Translations under genes and position numbers: made by a program
The notes under the pieces: generated by a model
The model's database searches: none
Seen by the model: only the letters and a program-made list of their open reading frames with translations
What the model was told of the DNA's origin: nothing
Shown here: in pieces, positions 1 to 12,621 of the stretch
How the letters are laid out: every line of letters starts with the position of its first letter
How positions within the stretch are numbered: the first letter of the stretch is position 1
Assembly: GCA_963930655.1 (NCBI GenBank)
Contig: OZ005601.1
Span: 28,272,921-28,336,920, forward strand
Source: Myrica gale
Taxonomy: Eukaryota; Streptophyta; Magnoliopsida; Fagales; Myricaceae
Length of the DNA: 64,000 nucleotides
Direction: 5' to 3'

Positions 1-8
1 CGAAAGAC

Positions 9-497
9 GTGGATGCTTGGCTAGAGCAAGTAATTATAACAAAGAAGCTTTGCAAGTACTGTTCGAAAGCTCTTTCGAACCCTACTATTTGTTTCTTATT
101 GCACACATGCACCCAGACGTACGAGAGGTATTATAATTCTAACGGTCTATTTCTCTCTGTTGGAGATCCATATGTGGAAGGGATCGAAAATGGTTTACGC
201 AGCTCAAAACAGCGTCGCAGATTGTCACTTTCCACGACATATATATGTAAATCCTCTTGGCCTAAAATTCCCATATATATGATACTTAGCTGGTTTTCTG
301 CAGTATATCATGAAGGAATACGATCATCTATCCTCCAGTCACAGAAAGAAAATCGCAGTAAGGGTTGGCTTAATCTCCGGTTTAAGAATTTATGCTGGTT
401 TAACGCATGCGACTACTTGAAAATTCGTATATATGTTCAAGTCAATAAATGCATGCTGCCTCCATTTGCTTTATCATCCATGGGGTTAGAAAATTAG
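9..497 (+). other. Unrecognised long open frame at the window edge
   Basis: The frame stays open for about 160 codons from the left edge to a stop at 495-497. The first codon of the frame is not an obvious start, so it could be the tail of a gene lying further left. The early part reads like a plausible helical protein (DAWLEQVIITKKLCK, then TQTYERYYNSNGLF), while the later part looks less protein-like and may be read-through into intron or 3' UTR. I do not recognise the family. It could equally be a chance frame or a decayed exon. Confidence 0.2.
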
Positions 498-1146
498 TAC
501 CAAATGTCTTTCTCATAAAGGCAGTTTACTTTTGCCATAAGAATTAATAAAGGTAACCAAATTCTATTCAACGTCTTCGTGTCTGCTGTATCGTTTCATA
601 TTTAAGATATATTACCTCAACTTGCCCACTTCCTGAAAAGCTTACTTTATCAAGTAATCCTCCTTTGCAGCCATTAATTTACACAGGTGAAATCTTAACT
701 TGATTGAAGTTAGATAAGTTAATTTGGGTACCCAATAGCTGGCAAAGATTTCGGGTGTTTCTCTTATTTCCTTCTACAAAATAATTCCGAAATTTCATGC
801 AACAAATTAATAATCTTGAAACCGGGAAATATAACGTAAAAGATAAAATTCAGACTTAGTTACATAATTTCTTTCGGTGAAACACGTCTTAATTAAAAGC
901 ATAGAATATATATAACGTAGTATGCACGATATGCAGGTTTATGTTGGGGTATATGCCAGTGAAAGGAACTCTACATGAGAATGCCTCGACGTACTATCAA
1001 AAGTAATTATTTCATACGACGTAGAAAATTGTTCTAACAAAAAGAAAGCAAAATGACCATACATACGTTGAAAGAGACGAGTCCTTAATTATACTGTACT
1101 AGTGCCCACAGTATAAATTAAGGAAAATCTTAAGGTGACTAATTGG
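498..1146. other. Intergenic, nothing recognised
   Basis: AT-rich sequence between the edge frame and the CACTA element. I see no gene, repeat or RNA here. Confidence 0.5.
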
Positions 1147-2627
1147 CACTACACCAAATATAATTTTAGGTGACAAACTTTGGGGTGTCAAACCAAATTT
1201 TGTCACCTAAAGTGGACTTAATTTCGTCATCCAAAATCATCCCGGAACGGCAAAACTGTCCAGACCGGTCAAATATACATTCGGACGTATTTCTGGTGTG
1301 ACGACATACACACGTTGTGAATGAGTGACGATAAAACTCGTCACAAAAAAAAGTCCGTACGCACAATAACCCGTTCGGACTCTATGCAGAGTGACAATTT
1401 TCAAATCGTCGTAACTAAGTGACAATTAAAATCGTCACAATTACTACAATACCGTCCGAAATCTTTTTGTAACACGTCTGAACGTTATCAACAACGTTCC
1501 AACGAAACTTATTACATCGTCCGGACAGTACGAAAAAAGGTCTGCACAATTATCAATTCTTCTTTTGCGAATCGTGTGGTTCCACGTTGCAAAACTTCAG
1601 ACACGTGACATCGATACCGTCAGGACCAATAGTTAGAGTCCGGACCGTATAAGTTCTAGAACCTTTTCGAAACAGGCATATTTAATGAGGTTAAATTTGC
1701 TAAGGTCACGTGTGAATATAACCGCTGAGAAGAGTCTGAATGGTAATCTCACACGTTCGGACGGTGACTGGACACATTAACTCACTCACTTCTCTCAAAC
1801 GTTTTTACTATCTGTTTTAGACCTCTCAAAAAACTTCAGGTAAAACTTTCTTCATGAACTTGGTTTTCAATTTCTTGCATTTCAATTCAATATCGTTTTT
1901 TGTTTAGTTTGTTGTGTTGTTTGTGTCTATCAAATCACTCTGTTTTAATGGTGTTCATCGAAGCACGTTTTGACGACGTTTCTATTTATATTAATTTTAA
2001 ATTAATTTAAATACGAAGCAAATCGTTTGAACGAACGGTAACAAAGGTTATCCGAACGGTTATTTGACCTCGATAACGTGCGCACACATAACTACCCGTC
2101 CGAACTCTTCGCGTTTAATTACTCCGTCCGAACTGTTATAAAGGCGTGAACACGGTCTGAACGTGTTCGTCTGACGAAGTCCGAACCGTATACGTAGTAG
2201 TTCGAACGAGTTTTGAGGATGACAAATATGTATTTCGTCAGAAATGAAACAACGGTGCGGACGTTTTTACGACAGCATCCGGACGCTATGTAATCCCGTT
2301 CGGACCATTTTATATAATCTGTGCACAAATTATACACGACGAAATTTATTTCGTCACCTTGGACGAACCGTTCACATGAGCGGTCCGAACGTGTAGAGAG
2401 TACGTTCACACAACTCATGTGAACAAATGGATTTACTGGGCATAACGATTTTCAATTTCGTCGCTATCTGTCCGAACGGTTTCGAGAGACAGAATATAAA
2501 AATCGTCACCTAAAACTTTGCCTGAACCGGATGACAAACCGATTTTGTCACCCAAAACAATAGGTGACGAGCTGGGGACTTTGGGTGACAAATTTTTTTG
2601 TCTCCCAAAGTTTGTTTTCTTGTAGTG
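1147..2627. mobile_element. Non-autonomous CACTA (En/Spm-type) transposon
   Basis: The element starts CACTACACCAAA and ends with TTTTCTTGTAGTG, whose reverse complement is CACTACAAGAAAA, the classic CACTA terminus. It is flanked by the 3-bp direct repeat TGG (1144-1146 and 2628-2630), as expected for this superfamily. Just inside both ends are copies of a GGTGACAAA-type motif, and the interior carries many variants of GTCCGAAC/GTTCGGAC. It is 1481 bp with no transposase frame, so it would depend on a transposase encoded elsewhere. Small open frames inside are not convincing. Confidence 0.85.
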
Positions 2628-2858
2628 TGGTGATGTTATTTATAATTATATATGAAGCGAAATTATTCTCTTTTTGTTTTCTGGAGCGTAATTATATGGG
2701 TTTGAACTACCATGTACTTTCTCCTATCGGGATTTTCAACCCAAATATTGTTAGTTTCTAAATATATCAAATTCTTACATTTATAATTCTCAGTAATGTG
2801 GTGATTAGGGCATACTGTGACTGTTTGGATAAAATGCATGATTCCAAGTTTGATTTAA

Positions 2859-3130
2859 CACTACAACAAATTAGGGTTTTAGCGACGGGTTATTTCGTTA
2901 CTAAAGAGATACAATTTGATTGCAAAAACGCTATAGCGACCATATAAGATCGTTGCTCAGTGGTTGCAACTAAACCGTTGGTAAAGACTTTTAGCGACGA
3001 GAATAATACTTTATCGCTATTCAATACATATATCAACAAATTATATCGTTCAATCAACTTTGTCGATACAAGGCTTAGCGGTTGTTGGACATGGCCACAT
3101 AGCAATGAATAATTTGTCCGCATGCAGTGC
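2859..3130. mobile_element. Truncated CACTA-like end
   Basis: The stretch begins CACTACAACAAATTAGGG and continues with repeated AGCGAC/GTCGCT-like words (TTTTAGCGACG near 2990), typical of subterminal repeats. I found no matching right end, so this looks like one end of a second, deleted CACTA element. The right boundary given is approximate. Confidence 0.4.
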
Positions 3131-4754
3131 TAGCCTCCTTAGAGTTTACCTATGCACTAAGTGAGCTTGCCCTACATAATTTCTCCTCATACGTATAATA
3201 AAAAAAACATTAACACGTGTAAAAAGCTAATATCATGATGAATTTCCAAATATTGGAACTAAAATATACAATATATTTGTGAAAGTGTGTAACGTCCTAA
3301 GACCTAATGGACCACGCTGAGCTATAGGCCACCCAAAGTTAGCTCTGGCTTGTTATTATGGAGTCAAAGGGCTTCCGAAAAATTCAAACCTGAAATTTAT
3401 ATAACAGCTAGCAGCCAGTGAAAGAAGGCGAATTTGATCAAAATTATCAATCTCGACTAACTGAAAAAATGAACCAGCTTTTTCTGTCACACCCAACTTT
3501 AAAATCCTACAAAAAAAAGAAAAAAAAAATTCCGTTCGATAGGATGGACCTGTTGGACAGGCACATCCACCCGTTACAATTAGATACTGATTTTATACCA
3601 ACTAGCTAGCTAGCTAGCTAGGCCGATGATGTATAAATTAATTGAATAATGGTGATGTTAATAGATAAACTATTTTAATCATATTTTGCTGGGAATTAGA
3701 AAGATGTTCGATTTCGTGGGGTATGAAATCTCAATCAGTTAAGAAACACATAAATTTCTTATTCGCAGATTTTTTTTTTATATATTTTTCTCTGACTTGT
3801 CATCTGCATGGAATTATATATAGAAAAGGGCAGACGGTTTGCACTTACTTTTCTTGATGCTGTTCTTCCACGGCATTTGGTTAACCCTGAACCTGACAGG
3901 TTCTCTCCTTCGGTATCGTACTTCAAACACTAATTAATTAACACGGATTTATTTGTCATCGCTACTTTGAAAATTCTCTAGAAGTACTCCTTGTGAAATT
4001 GTTTTCTTTTCATTCTCGATCGAGTCAAAATCTCTTGGGATCAATGCACTGCGTTGTGAGATCTCGTACAAGCACAAGTGCCTATAGTACTGATTTTAGG
4101 TTTGATCAGAGGTCGACTCGGCCGGCCGGCATTACCATAACGACCAAATTAATACAATTTAGAAATCGAGCGCAAAACTAAATTAAGTACAATTAAATGA
4201 AGGTCTTCCTTAATGGCCAAGAAAAAGTTTCTAATTGCTCTTATTTTGTTTTGATTAATTAATTACGAAGTAAACGTTAATATAACTGGATCCCATGCAT
4301 GAACAGAATTTTACTGGAAATCAAGTTGAAACAAGATGTCATCTGATTTGAGCACACTTTATGAGATGGGTATTCATTATCACAAGCCCGATTTAGGGTT
4401 TGGTGGTGCCAAAAAAATCAGTTCTTTACAGCAACCACGTGAACCTAAATGTGCACTTTTTACAGGTCACAGTTCTAACCTTTTCTGGGCAAAAAAGAAG
4501 AAAAGAATCAATAGCCATCCTTCTTGAATCAAGTCGAGTATACTGTAGAAAATTCCTCTTATAACTAATCTGCTGCACATAAAGTTATTTAACTAAATAT
4601 AGCCGAAGCCCTTGCACATGACTAATGAATACATGAATATCTTCGTGAAAAAGCTTCCACGCACTGAGAAGCAAGATGAGCTAAATAAAGCATAGATTAA
4701 TTAATTGCATATTAACTTGTTCTGACAAGGGTGCCTCTGTTTATAGCAAAAGAG

Positions 4755-4797
<43 letters not shown>

Positions 4798-5181
4798 TTG
4801 TCAAATTGACTTAAAATATGATTAAGTATTAATCTTATGCGGTATCGAGATTATACTATCACATATCCATCTCTCTGAGTAAACGGTACCTGCAGTCACG
4901 GTGGCCAGTGCAACCATTGAGCAAATTATGTTTACAATTAATGAGGGCACACCAATACACCGTAACATAACCCAAGAATATTTAATGGCTTTGTATACGC
5001 ATTAATGCCTTTCCATATATCCCTTGCCACTGCAGAGAAACTTATTCATTTTGATTAGGAGCACGTAATGATTAATTAATGCTTTAAACAATATTTGATC
5101 ATATATATATAAGTTATAGACCAGGAGAAATGTCCCTTATATATAATCAATAAGGTGCTGGTTTGATTGAACGTAGTGCCA
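3131..5181. other. Intergenic, only simple repeats seen
   Basis: AT-rich DNA with an A-rich patch near 3510-3530, an AGCT-rich patch near 3600-3620 and a TA microsatellite. No gene recognised. Confidence 0.5.
4757..4792. repeat. (TA)18 microsatellite
   Basis: Uninterrupted TA dinucleotide run of about 36 bp. Confidence 0.9.
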
Positions 5182-5445
5182 CGTCTTAACTCGAGGTCGG
5201 TTATTATGTGAGTGGAGAGTGTGTAAGTATGTGAGTACGCGGCTGAGATTAGATTGTGTAAAATTTAATGGCTGAAACAATGTCACGTCAATTAATGAAA
5301 CCGGGTCGGTTTCGCGAGTCGAGTTTTCGGATCGAGTTCATTAATTGACGTAACATTGTTTCAGCCGTTAGATTTCACACAATCTAATATTAGCCGTGTA
5401 CTCACACACTCTCCAATCACACAATAAATTTTGCCGTCTTAACTC
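5182..5445. mobile_element. Long-TIR MITE (Mutator-like) upstream of the MYB gene
   Basis: Two arms of about 90 bp (about 5200-5290 and 5335-5425) are near-perfect inverted copies; both contain GGCTGAAACAATGT and CGTCAATTAATGAA. The 242-bp unit 5193-5434 is bracketed by the direct repeat CGTCTTAACTC (5182-5192 and 5435-5445). Long arms plus a 9-11 bp duplication fit a non-autonomous Mutator-like element. It lies about 300 bp upstream of the MYB start codon and would form a strong hairpin if transcribed. Confidence 0.75.
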
Positions 5446-5655
5446 TTAAAATAGAGGAGAGCGAAGTTGGAAAATTGAGAGAGAAGTTCATAGGCCACTG
5501 AGCAATAAAAGTGTCATTGGCTGAGGCTCTACAGTATATGCATACGCATAGGCTTAATGTGTCGTGTAAAACCAACAAAAGTGACTTGCCATCCACAACC
5601 CTAAACCAACCCTCCCCCACTTTTCTACGTTGTTGGTGCTCATTTCGTCTGCTCC

Positions 5656-5662
5656 TATATAT
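5656..5662 (+). promoter_or_regulatory. Candidate TATA box of the MYB gene
   Basis: TATATAT in the context CTCCTATATATCTTCC, about 90 bp before the ATG at 5750, a usual plant core-promoter spacing. Assigned by position and sequence only. Confidence 0.4.
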
Positions 5663-5749
5663 CTTCCTGTTGAATTCTCTTTGGTGTATTTGATGTCATA
5701 GAATTCCCACAGAAAGCCCGGTGGCGTCTACAACGCGCGCCCTGCTGAC

Positions 5750-6998
5750 ATGGAGGATTCTGGAGCCGGTTCTAGTGACGATGCCAAGAGTAATACTTGT
5801 CCACGAGGACACTGGAGGCCTGCGGAGGATGAACAACTCCGGCAACTAGTGGAAACATATGGTGCTCAAAACTGGAATTCGATTGCAGAAAAGCTTCAAG
5901 GAAGATCAGGTATGGAATATCAAACGAAAACTGGCCTCTAGCTCTTTGGAATCATTGATCTTTCAAGCTTAGAATTTCAAAGCTTGGAATTGAATATTCT
6001 CTTGGACAGGCTTGACCGTCTTTTGATCACCACCTAATCTGATCAAATTAAGTACATAATTTAGGAGATGATACACCCTACATCATGAGAAAAGGAAAAT
6101 TGTCAAATTTCTTTGTCTGTCTGATTGCCTAACAAAAGTACTCTTTTTTCCCTTTCGACAAATAAACGAAGGGAAGAGTTGCAGATTGAGGTGGTTTAAT
6201 CAACTTGACCCTAGAATCAACAGACGGCCGTTTACCGAGGAAGAAGAAGAAAGACTTCTAGCAGCTCACCGCATTCATGGAAACAAGTGGGCTCTCATAG
6301 CAAGGCTATTCCCTGGAAGAACCGATAACGCTGTGAAGAACCACTGGCATGTGATAATGGCAAGAAAGCAAAGGGAACAATCCAAGATATGCGGAAAGAG
6401 AACGTATCAAGATGTTTATAGTGACTCCAAAAGCACAAGTAACTTTCATGACAGGAAAACGGTATCTCAAGGGGAATTTAGCTTAAGAGCTGGGTCTGAT
6501 AGTAGCAGATTCTTTGAATTCCGAAACCCAGTTAAAGAAAGGATGACCGCGGATTCACCTTCCAGTAGTTTGCTTTCTTGGAACTTTGCCTCAAGGGCGA
6601 GCAATTTATCTTCTATGCAATTCCTCAGAAGAGAAGGACGAGATTACTTCAATTCAAGTTCTAGAAATTGCATTCCTGAGTACTCAAAAAGTGCAGATCA
6701 GTTTCTTTATAGATACCATCCAACTGCTTCGGTATATGGCAGTTATAATCGTGGGGGTCCAAATTTAGTTGGACTCCCAAACTACACCAGCGTTGTTCCT
6801 AGTCCCTTCGATTACCTTAACCTCGGTAATGATCATTCTGAATCCAACGGAAGGACGAAGAGAGAGCTAATGAGTTTTTGTGATAGCTCACCCACATTAG
6901 CGAAGTTGAGGGCAACCACAGAGCAAGAGCAAGATGAATCTATTGAACACAAGGAAATTCCCTTCATTGATTTTCTCGGTGTGGGAATCTCTTCTTGA
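5750..6998 (+). CDS. R2R3-MYB transcription factor, subgroup 21 type (MYB52/54/56/105/117-like)
   Basis: This is a nuclear DNA-binding regulator of the R2R3-MYB family. Exon 1 is 5750-5909 and exon 2 is 6172-6998, joined across GT-AG within the glycine of GRSGKSC; the product is 328 aa. R2 (about residues 19-69) keeps W22, W42 and W61. R3 (about 71-121) has F74, W93 and W112, the usual replacement of the first tryptophan. The linker [20 protein letters not shown] and the HWHVIMAR end of R3 are typical of subgroup 21, as is the C-terminal [12 protein letters not shown] motif. Known members act in secondary-wall formation, organ boundaries, or sugar partitioning and seed size; which applies here cannot be read from sequence. 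The second intron found in many R2R3 genes is absent. The frame is intact. Confidence 0.93.
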
Positions 6999-9092
6999 TT
7001 ACAGAACAGCCTCTTGATTTTAACTTCTTACGCTATATATCTAGAGTAGTATTTATGTTTCCAGTTTCACTTCTGCATCTTATGATATTTATTGTTGGCA
7101 TCGTATATACGGTTTTGGCAATTCATAGTCATTTTCTATATTGCATTAAGCAGGCAGTTGCAATTCACTAACGCCTAATTAAATATGAATTTTAGGGCAA
7201 TTAAGCGTATGATTCATTTGAATATAGCTTGAAAGAAACAAAGAGCATATGTTCCATTTAGGTGCAAGGTTCTTTACAACTCTTGTTAGAATTTGAAGAT
7301 TCCTACTAATTTTTGTCCTTAGAAGTCATTACAGTTCTTGGTGTCATTTTCTTGTGCTATTCTAATTAATGCATCGAAGCGTAGCAGCAATAAGCATGCT
7401 ATTTTGGTACTTGAAGGAATAATGATTCTTTGTGGCATGATTTGGATATTTTTAGAAGCATCATAGAGATTGCTGAACAAGATTTCTAGCTTTTCAACAA
7501 AATATCTTCGCACATGATGCAATTCGCACCTGCATGCACTTCAGAAAGATCAAACGTCGTTAACTGCTGATCTAGAAAGTCACATATGCGAGGGATTGAT
7601 ATTGCACATACCCGTGTTCATGAGCTTGGTTAATATATAGCCATTAATGTTGCTGTCTTATGTTCCTTCTGCATCCTTAGCCTAGAACGCTTGCGTTCGT
7701 GTCCATGCAGCTTTTACTTCGAACGCAGGAATTTGGATGCCTAGCTACCAGGTTTTTGTCGAAACACAACTTTGTTTTGTCGATAATATATAGTGGAATA
7801 ATCGATATGTATAGCTAGGCTATCTGATTTACTGGACCAAACTAGCCATTAGAAGAAACTTCTGTTGAACTTAATTTTTGTAGATTTCCAATATATTAGC
7901 AAAAGGATTTGATAGATGACATGTTGTTCTAGAGCGAGTTCAACTACTCCTATTTTTTTTTATTAATTTATAAGAATCCCAACCAAGAAACGGTCAATTA
8001 GGAACATGTGGTAGCCAACATTGACATCGTAACTATAAGGGTAATTAATTTGTTGTGATCGATCTCCTGACTTTTTAAAGTTTCAACTTGCTTCAAAAAT
8101 GAAGAAAAAGACTACACACACATATATATATAGACGAAGAATGCAACTCTAGTGGTTAAAGCGACGCCTAGATTCTAGATCTATTGGCTTGACATGAAGT
8201 ATCAATCTTTTTTCGAGCCCGAGAGTGCTACATTTTGCACCAAATTAAGTCACAGCATAGCAAGCCAATAATATAATAGGTGATCGATCACTTCCACGGA
8301 ATGTGCCTGCCAAATGATCCAGAATTTGCTAACATAATTACGGTGGCGCAACCGTTTGATATGGGAAAAATACATATTGATACGAAGTGTCTGCAGATCC
8401 AGATTCTCTGCAGGCTGCAGCTAAGGGGAATTCCTGTACTGCTTAGTATTAATCCACCCACTCGTTCTATTCGTGCTTCAGTGCGTGTGTGGTTTAATGT
8501 CCTCTTTATCTTGTAATATGCCTTCTGTGAGGACGGCTTCATGCAATTAACTTGTTGAATAATTTAAAGAAGGGAAACTTGCCCAAGAAACCGTTGAGCT
8601 GATGCATGCGTTCATATATCGATATCTCTGAGATTTTCTTCATGATCAGATCGATGCCATATTCATTGTATATATCAGGCATATGCATGCATGGCCGCTA
8701 TATTTGAAAATCAATACGACAAATGAGGTAGAGTGAAAGTCTCTAATTAGTCAAATTGATTAACTTGTGTAACTCACAGTTTGCCTCCTTTCGAATTTTT
8801 AACTTGAATTATGATCGAGCCTCAAGCATTAAGAAACAGTCCATGGTGTCCCAGTATGTTGAATATGAAACGTTTGCCCGTCAGCAAAGTAAGACAAATA
8901 TGTTGGTTTGGTCCATGAATTGAAATTTAAGGTAAATTGTCTACTGTCACATCCTATATATAACTCCGACTAGATGGTGCATGCTCTTATTTTCTATCAA
9001 TTAATGGAAATATACGGAGTCATGCATCTAGGGTCCTGATTAATCTACTCTAAAATTGATATGCTCATCGTGATGTCGACTATAATCTCCAC
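6999..9092. other. Intergenic after the MYB gene
   Basis: Contains the MYB 3' region and AT-rich DNA. Apart from a possible SINE head near 8141 nothing is recognised; short open frames here lack family features. Confidence 0.5.
8141..8230 (+). mobile_element. Possible tRNA-derived SINE head
   Basis: CTCTAGTGGTTAAAGCG resembles a pol III A box, and TTTTTTCGAGCCCGAG about 55 bp downstream resembles a B box (GGTTCGANNCC). No A-tail or target duplication was found, so this is tentative. Confidence 0.3.
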
Positions 9093-9448
9093 GTACGTGT
9101 TGAAATTATGTAGTCCTACATTGTTAAGGCAATGTGGACAATTAAAATTAATGTCTTATAAATAAGCCCATCATGCAAACCTTTTAATTTTATAAGTGAG
9201 AAATGTAATAAATTCAATATGAATATTCTCATAATTAGATGTCTCACTTATCAAAGTTTTAAAATTTTTTTATTTTCATGTTAAAAAAAATTATACTTGA
9301 TAAGTGAGATATTAATTATGGAAAATATATTTATTAATTTTCTCACTTATATTTAAAATGTTTACATGAGGGGCTTATTTATAAGCCATTAATTTTAATT
9401 GCCCACATTGGCTTAGCAATGTGGGACTACATAATTTCAACAGTACGT
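9093..9448. mobile_element. Foldback MITE with about 80-bp inverted arms
   Basis: The left end GTTGAAATTATGTAGTCC (9099 onward) and the right end ending at 9441 are inverted copies over about 80 bp, with a few mismatches. GTACGT flanks both sides (9093-9098 and 9443-9448). The core is AT-rich and non-coding. The superfamily is unresolved because the flanking repeat is itself palindromic. Confidence 0.65.
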
Positions 9449-10215
9449 GTATACTAGAGAATGTAGTAGTCACCTGTATAATACGTACAAGCCAGCTAGC
9501 TACTTAAACTTTCATATGGTAGATGTGATAGTTCTCCTTGAGTAGTACGTACCCATTGTCCAATAATTGAGGGATCTCCATTGACAAAAGATCCAACGTG
9601 ACGTGGACTTAAAACTGATCTAGAGGAACATTATCTTGAATTAGCTAGCTAGTTAAACTTATCCAAACAAAATTAGCCATTTAACCCAAGGAGTGAATTT
9701 AAGGAGATAAATTATACAAAATTAGCCATTCCTCCGTAGAATTGCCCTTCATTCTTTCTAAATCCTACAATATTTGAAACAATGTTAATAGGAAAACCAA
9801 AAATTTAAAAATTGATGCTAAACATGTGGCCTATGATCATTAAGGACACTTGATAATCCGGATTAATTTTATGTTTTGAGATAAAAAAAAAATTTCCTCG
9901 AGGTATCCTCTGAAAAAAGAATTCGACGATCCGTGCTCCTTTACCTACACGTGGCATATTACTCGGTTGGTCTTTCGCAAAAAGTATGCCGACTGATCAG
10001 TCACAAATCCTGAAATATTAGTGTAGGTAAAGACTTTGAGACGTAGCCATAATTTTTGACGAAATGGGAAGGTTCTACGAGCTTCATGAATGGTCAATTG
10101 ACTCAATTTTGAAGGAACCATTTTGGATTGACATGATTTTGTGACAAAAGTTTACTTGTAAATATCTTGAGAGCATGAGAAAGAAAGGTCAAAGGAGAAG
10201 CTTCTTAAAAGAGTA
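9449..10215. other. Intergenic, nothing recognised
   Basis: AT-rich sequence without recognised genes. Confidence 0.45.
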
Positions 10216-11351
10216 GTTTGTTTCAGAGTTCACCTGTAGTCTGTAGTAGTTTACCTGAAGCGCAGAAACAAAAAGTCTATTTTAAATGAAAAGGCGCCCC
10301 ACGTATAACAGAAAAGAGAGACTTGGAGGCTCGTAAAAAAGAAGAAAAATGGGATAAAAGAGGCATTACGTACCTGACTAAAGTAGCTAGAGAAACAAAA
10401 AAGAAAATAAATCAAGATTTGCGTAAAGGAGATCCAAGAGAGCAAGACCCTAGATCTGGATACTTCTAGCCTTTGATCTGTTGTTGTGAGGATTCATCTT
10501 GAAGAATACTTCCAGATCTGAAGAATCCTTGGTTGTTGATCACTTGTCCTCATCTGTGATTGAGGAATTTCGAACACCGGACGGTTGAGCATTCTTGGAC
10601 GGAATCGTGGTAGCTTGAGTGGCTCAAGTGGGTTTGCTACGAAGAGTAATTTGGGAGTGGCTGAGATCGAAAGTCTTCATCCCCTGCAGAGGCAGATTCA
10701 AGAAGGTATCTTGAGTAAGGTTGCGTGCACTGTAGATTAACTGGTTTATTAGATCTATAAGATCACGTTGTAACCGAGGTCGTATCCCTAGTGAAGTTCC
10801 GTTCTGGACGAGGTCCCGAAGAGTTTTTCTCTCAAATAGGTTTCTATTTGAGAGTTTCTCTTCGTCAACAATTTTCGGTGTTGTGTGTTTGTTTTGTGTT
10901 CATTATTCGTTGATTTAGATTACTGTGTTAATTTCTAACGATTCTTGTTTGAAAGTGTTTTCAAGATTGATTGTGAAACGTTATCTTTATCATTGTGCAA
11001 GAAGAGTTCAGGTAACGATCTGATCTGGATCTTGTGTTAATTCTTAGAAGATATATTGTTGTTGTTAAAGTGTGAAAATCGAAATATCTTGGGTTATATT
11101 GAATTTGTTGTGAGTAGTCCATTGCTGGAATGTGAAGGAGTTTACTGCCTGTTAGCCTAAGTTTTTACAACATAATATCTGTCTAAGAACATGGTTCAAA
11201 CTTGAATATTATTCTTACAAAGTAGTGTAAGAATACAGATTTGATTGTATGCTATAGAATGACTTTTGTTGTGATTCTTTTTATCATTTAATATACTGCA
11301 TTTATTTTTAAAATACCTATTCACCCCTCTAGGTTATTTGGGTCTAAAACA
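10216..11351 (+). mobile_element. Solo-LTR-like fragment, Ty1-copia type
   Basis: The right end (CCTATTCACCCCTCTAGG, then TTTGGGTCTAAA, ending AACA) matches the end of the LTR-like insertion at 55236-56470 read on the minus strand. Both copies share GATCACRTTGTAACC and GAGTTTTTCTC further inside. GTTTG follows the right end and also occurs at 10216-10220, a possible 5-bp duplication, but the left terminus does not begin with a clean TG. The left boundary is therefore uncertain. No coding domains are present. Confidence 0.5.
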
Positions 11352-12487
11352 GTTTGTTCAAATTTGAAAGCTCATATTAGCTTTAGATGACATTCAACGA
11401 TCAACCGAGGTTCATCGACCCTTTTCTTGCACTCCACAGTGTGTGGACTATTGGGAAGTCTTGAATCCCTTTTTCTTTCTTAGAACTACGGTTTGAGAGC
11501 TTCCTATTAATTATGATTAATTTGTACATAATTTGATATTTGGCGCGCAAATTCGAAACTTCTTCGGTTGCGATGAGTATATTGATCCTCTAGAACATGT
11601 AACATATATAGAAACTTTAATCTTATACTAGGCGGCGAAATATCCATAATTTCCTAACTGTCATCGTTATTATGTATTTCGGGTAATGATAATTTAGGTA
11701 TTTTAATTTCAGATGATAGATCAATCGATCGAGAACAATTCAAGCCCTCATGTATAAGTTGCAAGTTATATTTTACATCAATCAGGATGCCAAATGTTGA
11801 AACTAGTACGTACTGGTTTAGTGATCATATTACAAGTGGCCGGTACTTTGTTTAAGGTTCATTGCAATTCTCTAAAAGAACTAGAATCGAATAGACCCAA
11901 TATTCTAGATTTTTGGTTTTTTTTCCCTAAGCCCAATATTCTAGCTAGTGTTCGTTACCCATGACTGTGGAAGATGACAAGAACGCTATATGTCGATTAA
12001 TTCATACCACCCCTCTTTCAAAAACCTTTGAATACTGAATCACCCTTCAGTTCAAAAAGGCTTGGATCAAGAGTCTTCAATTGATCATTTGCCTGTACCA
12101 TTAATGTCCGTCTAGAGGTGGAAAAGCCACTAGTTCCAGATGACAAGACGGCATAAATAATTGTCCGGAAGTTTGGAACTATAATCTACCTTCACTAGTG
12201 GATGAGTTCTAAACTTTTAACGCTTGGCTAGCAAATAGAAAATGGTAAGCCGATAAGAAAGGAGACCTGGTGAGAGCAGTGTGGTCCAATTAGGGTTCAC
12301 GGGCGGCCTCTATATAAGTACCCGTGAATATGCAGGGCAACACTTTTATGGCCGTCCACTCATATTGCTTCTTTAAACAGCAAAAGCCAAGCTTTGCCCC
12401 CACAAATGTGTCCACATTAATGATGCAAACGCCACGCATTTTGGACGCAATCACCACTAGCTAGGTTCAGTACAGAATGGCGATTCT
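11352..12487. other. Intergenic, nothing recognised
   Basis: AT-rich sequence upstream of the plantacyanin gene; no gene features seen. Confidence 0.45.
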
Positions 12488-12621
12488 CAGTTGTTGATGC
12501 TTTTTTTTTTCTTGAGAAACATCCAACATATTATTAATAAAGCAGGGAACGAAGAGTCGCAATACAAAATATCGGAAGGGATAATGCCAGCTCAACTACT
12601 AGAAAAAGCAGTTGTTGATGC
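12488..12621 (-). mobile_element. Short poly(A) retroelement fragment with 13-bp target duplication
   Basis: CAGTTGTTGATGC occurs at 12488-12500 and again at 12609-12621, flanking a 108-bp insert that starts with ten T residues. This is the signature of a short SINE or 5'-truncated LINE integrated by target-primed reverse transcription on the minus strand. It lies about 350 bp upstream of the plantacyanin ATG. Confidence 0.75.
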
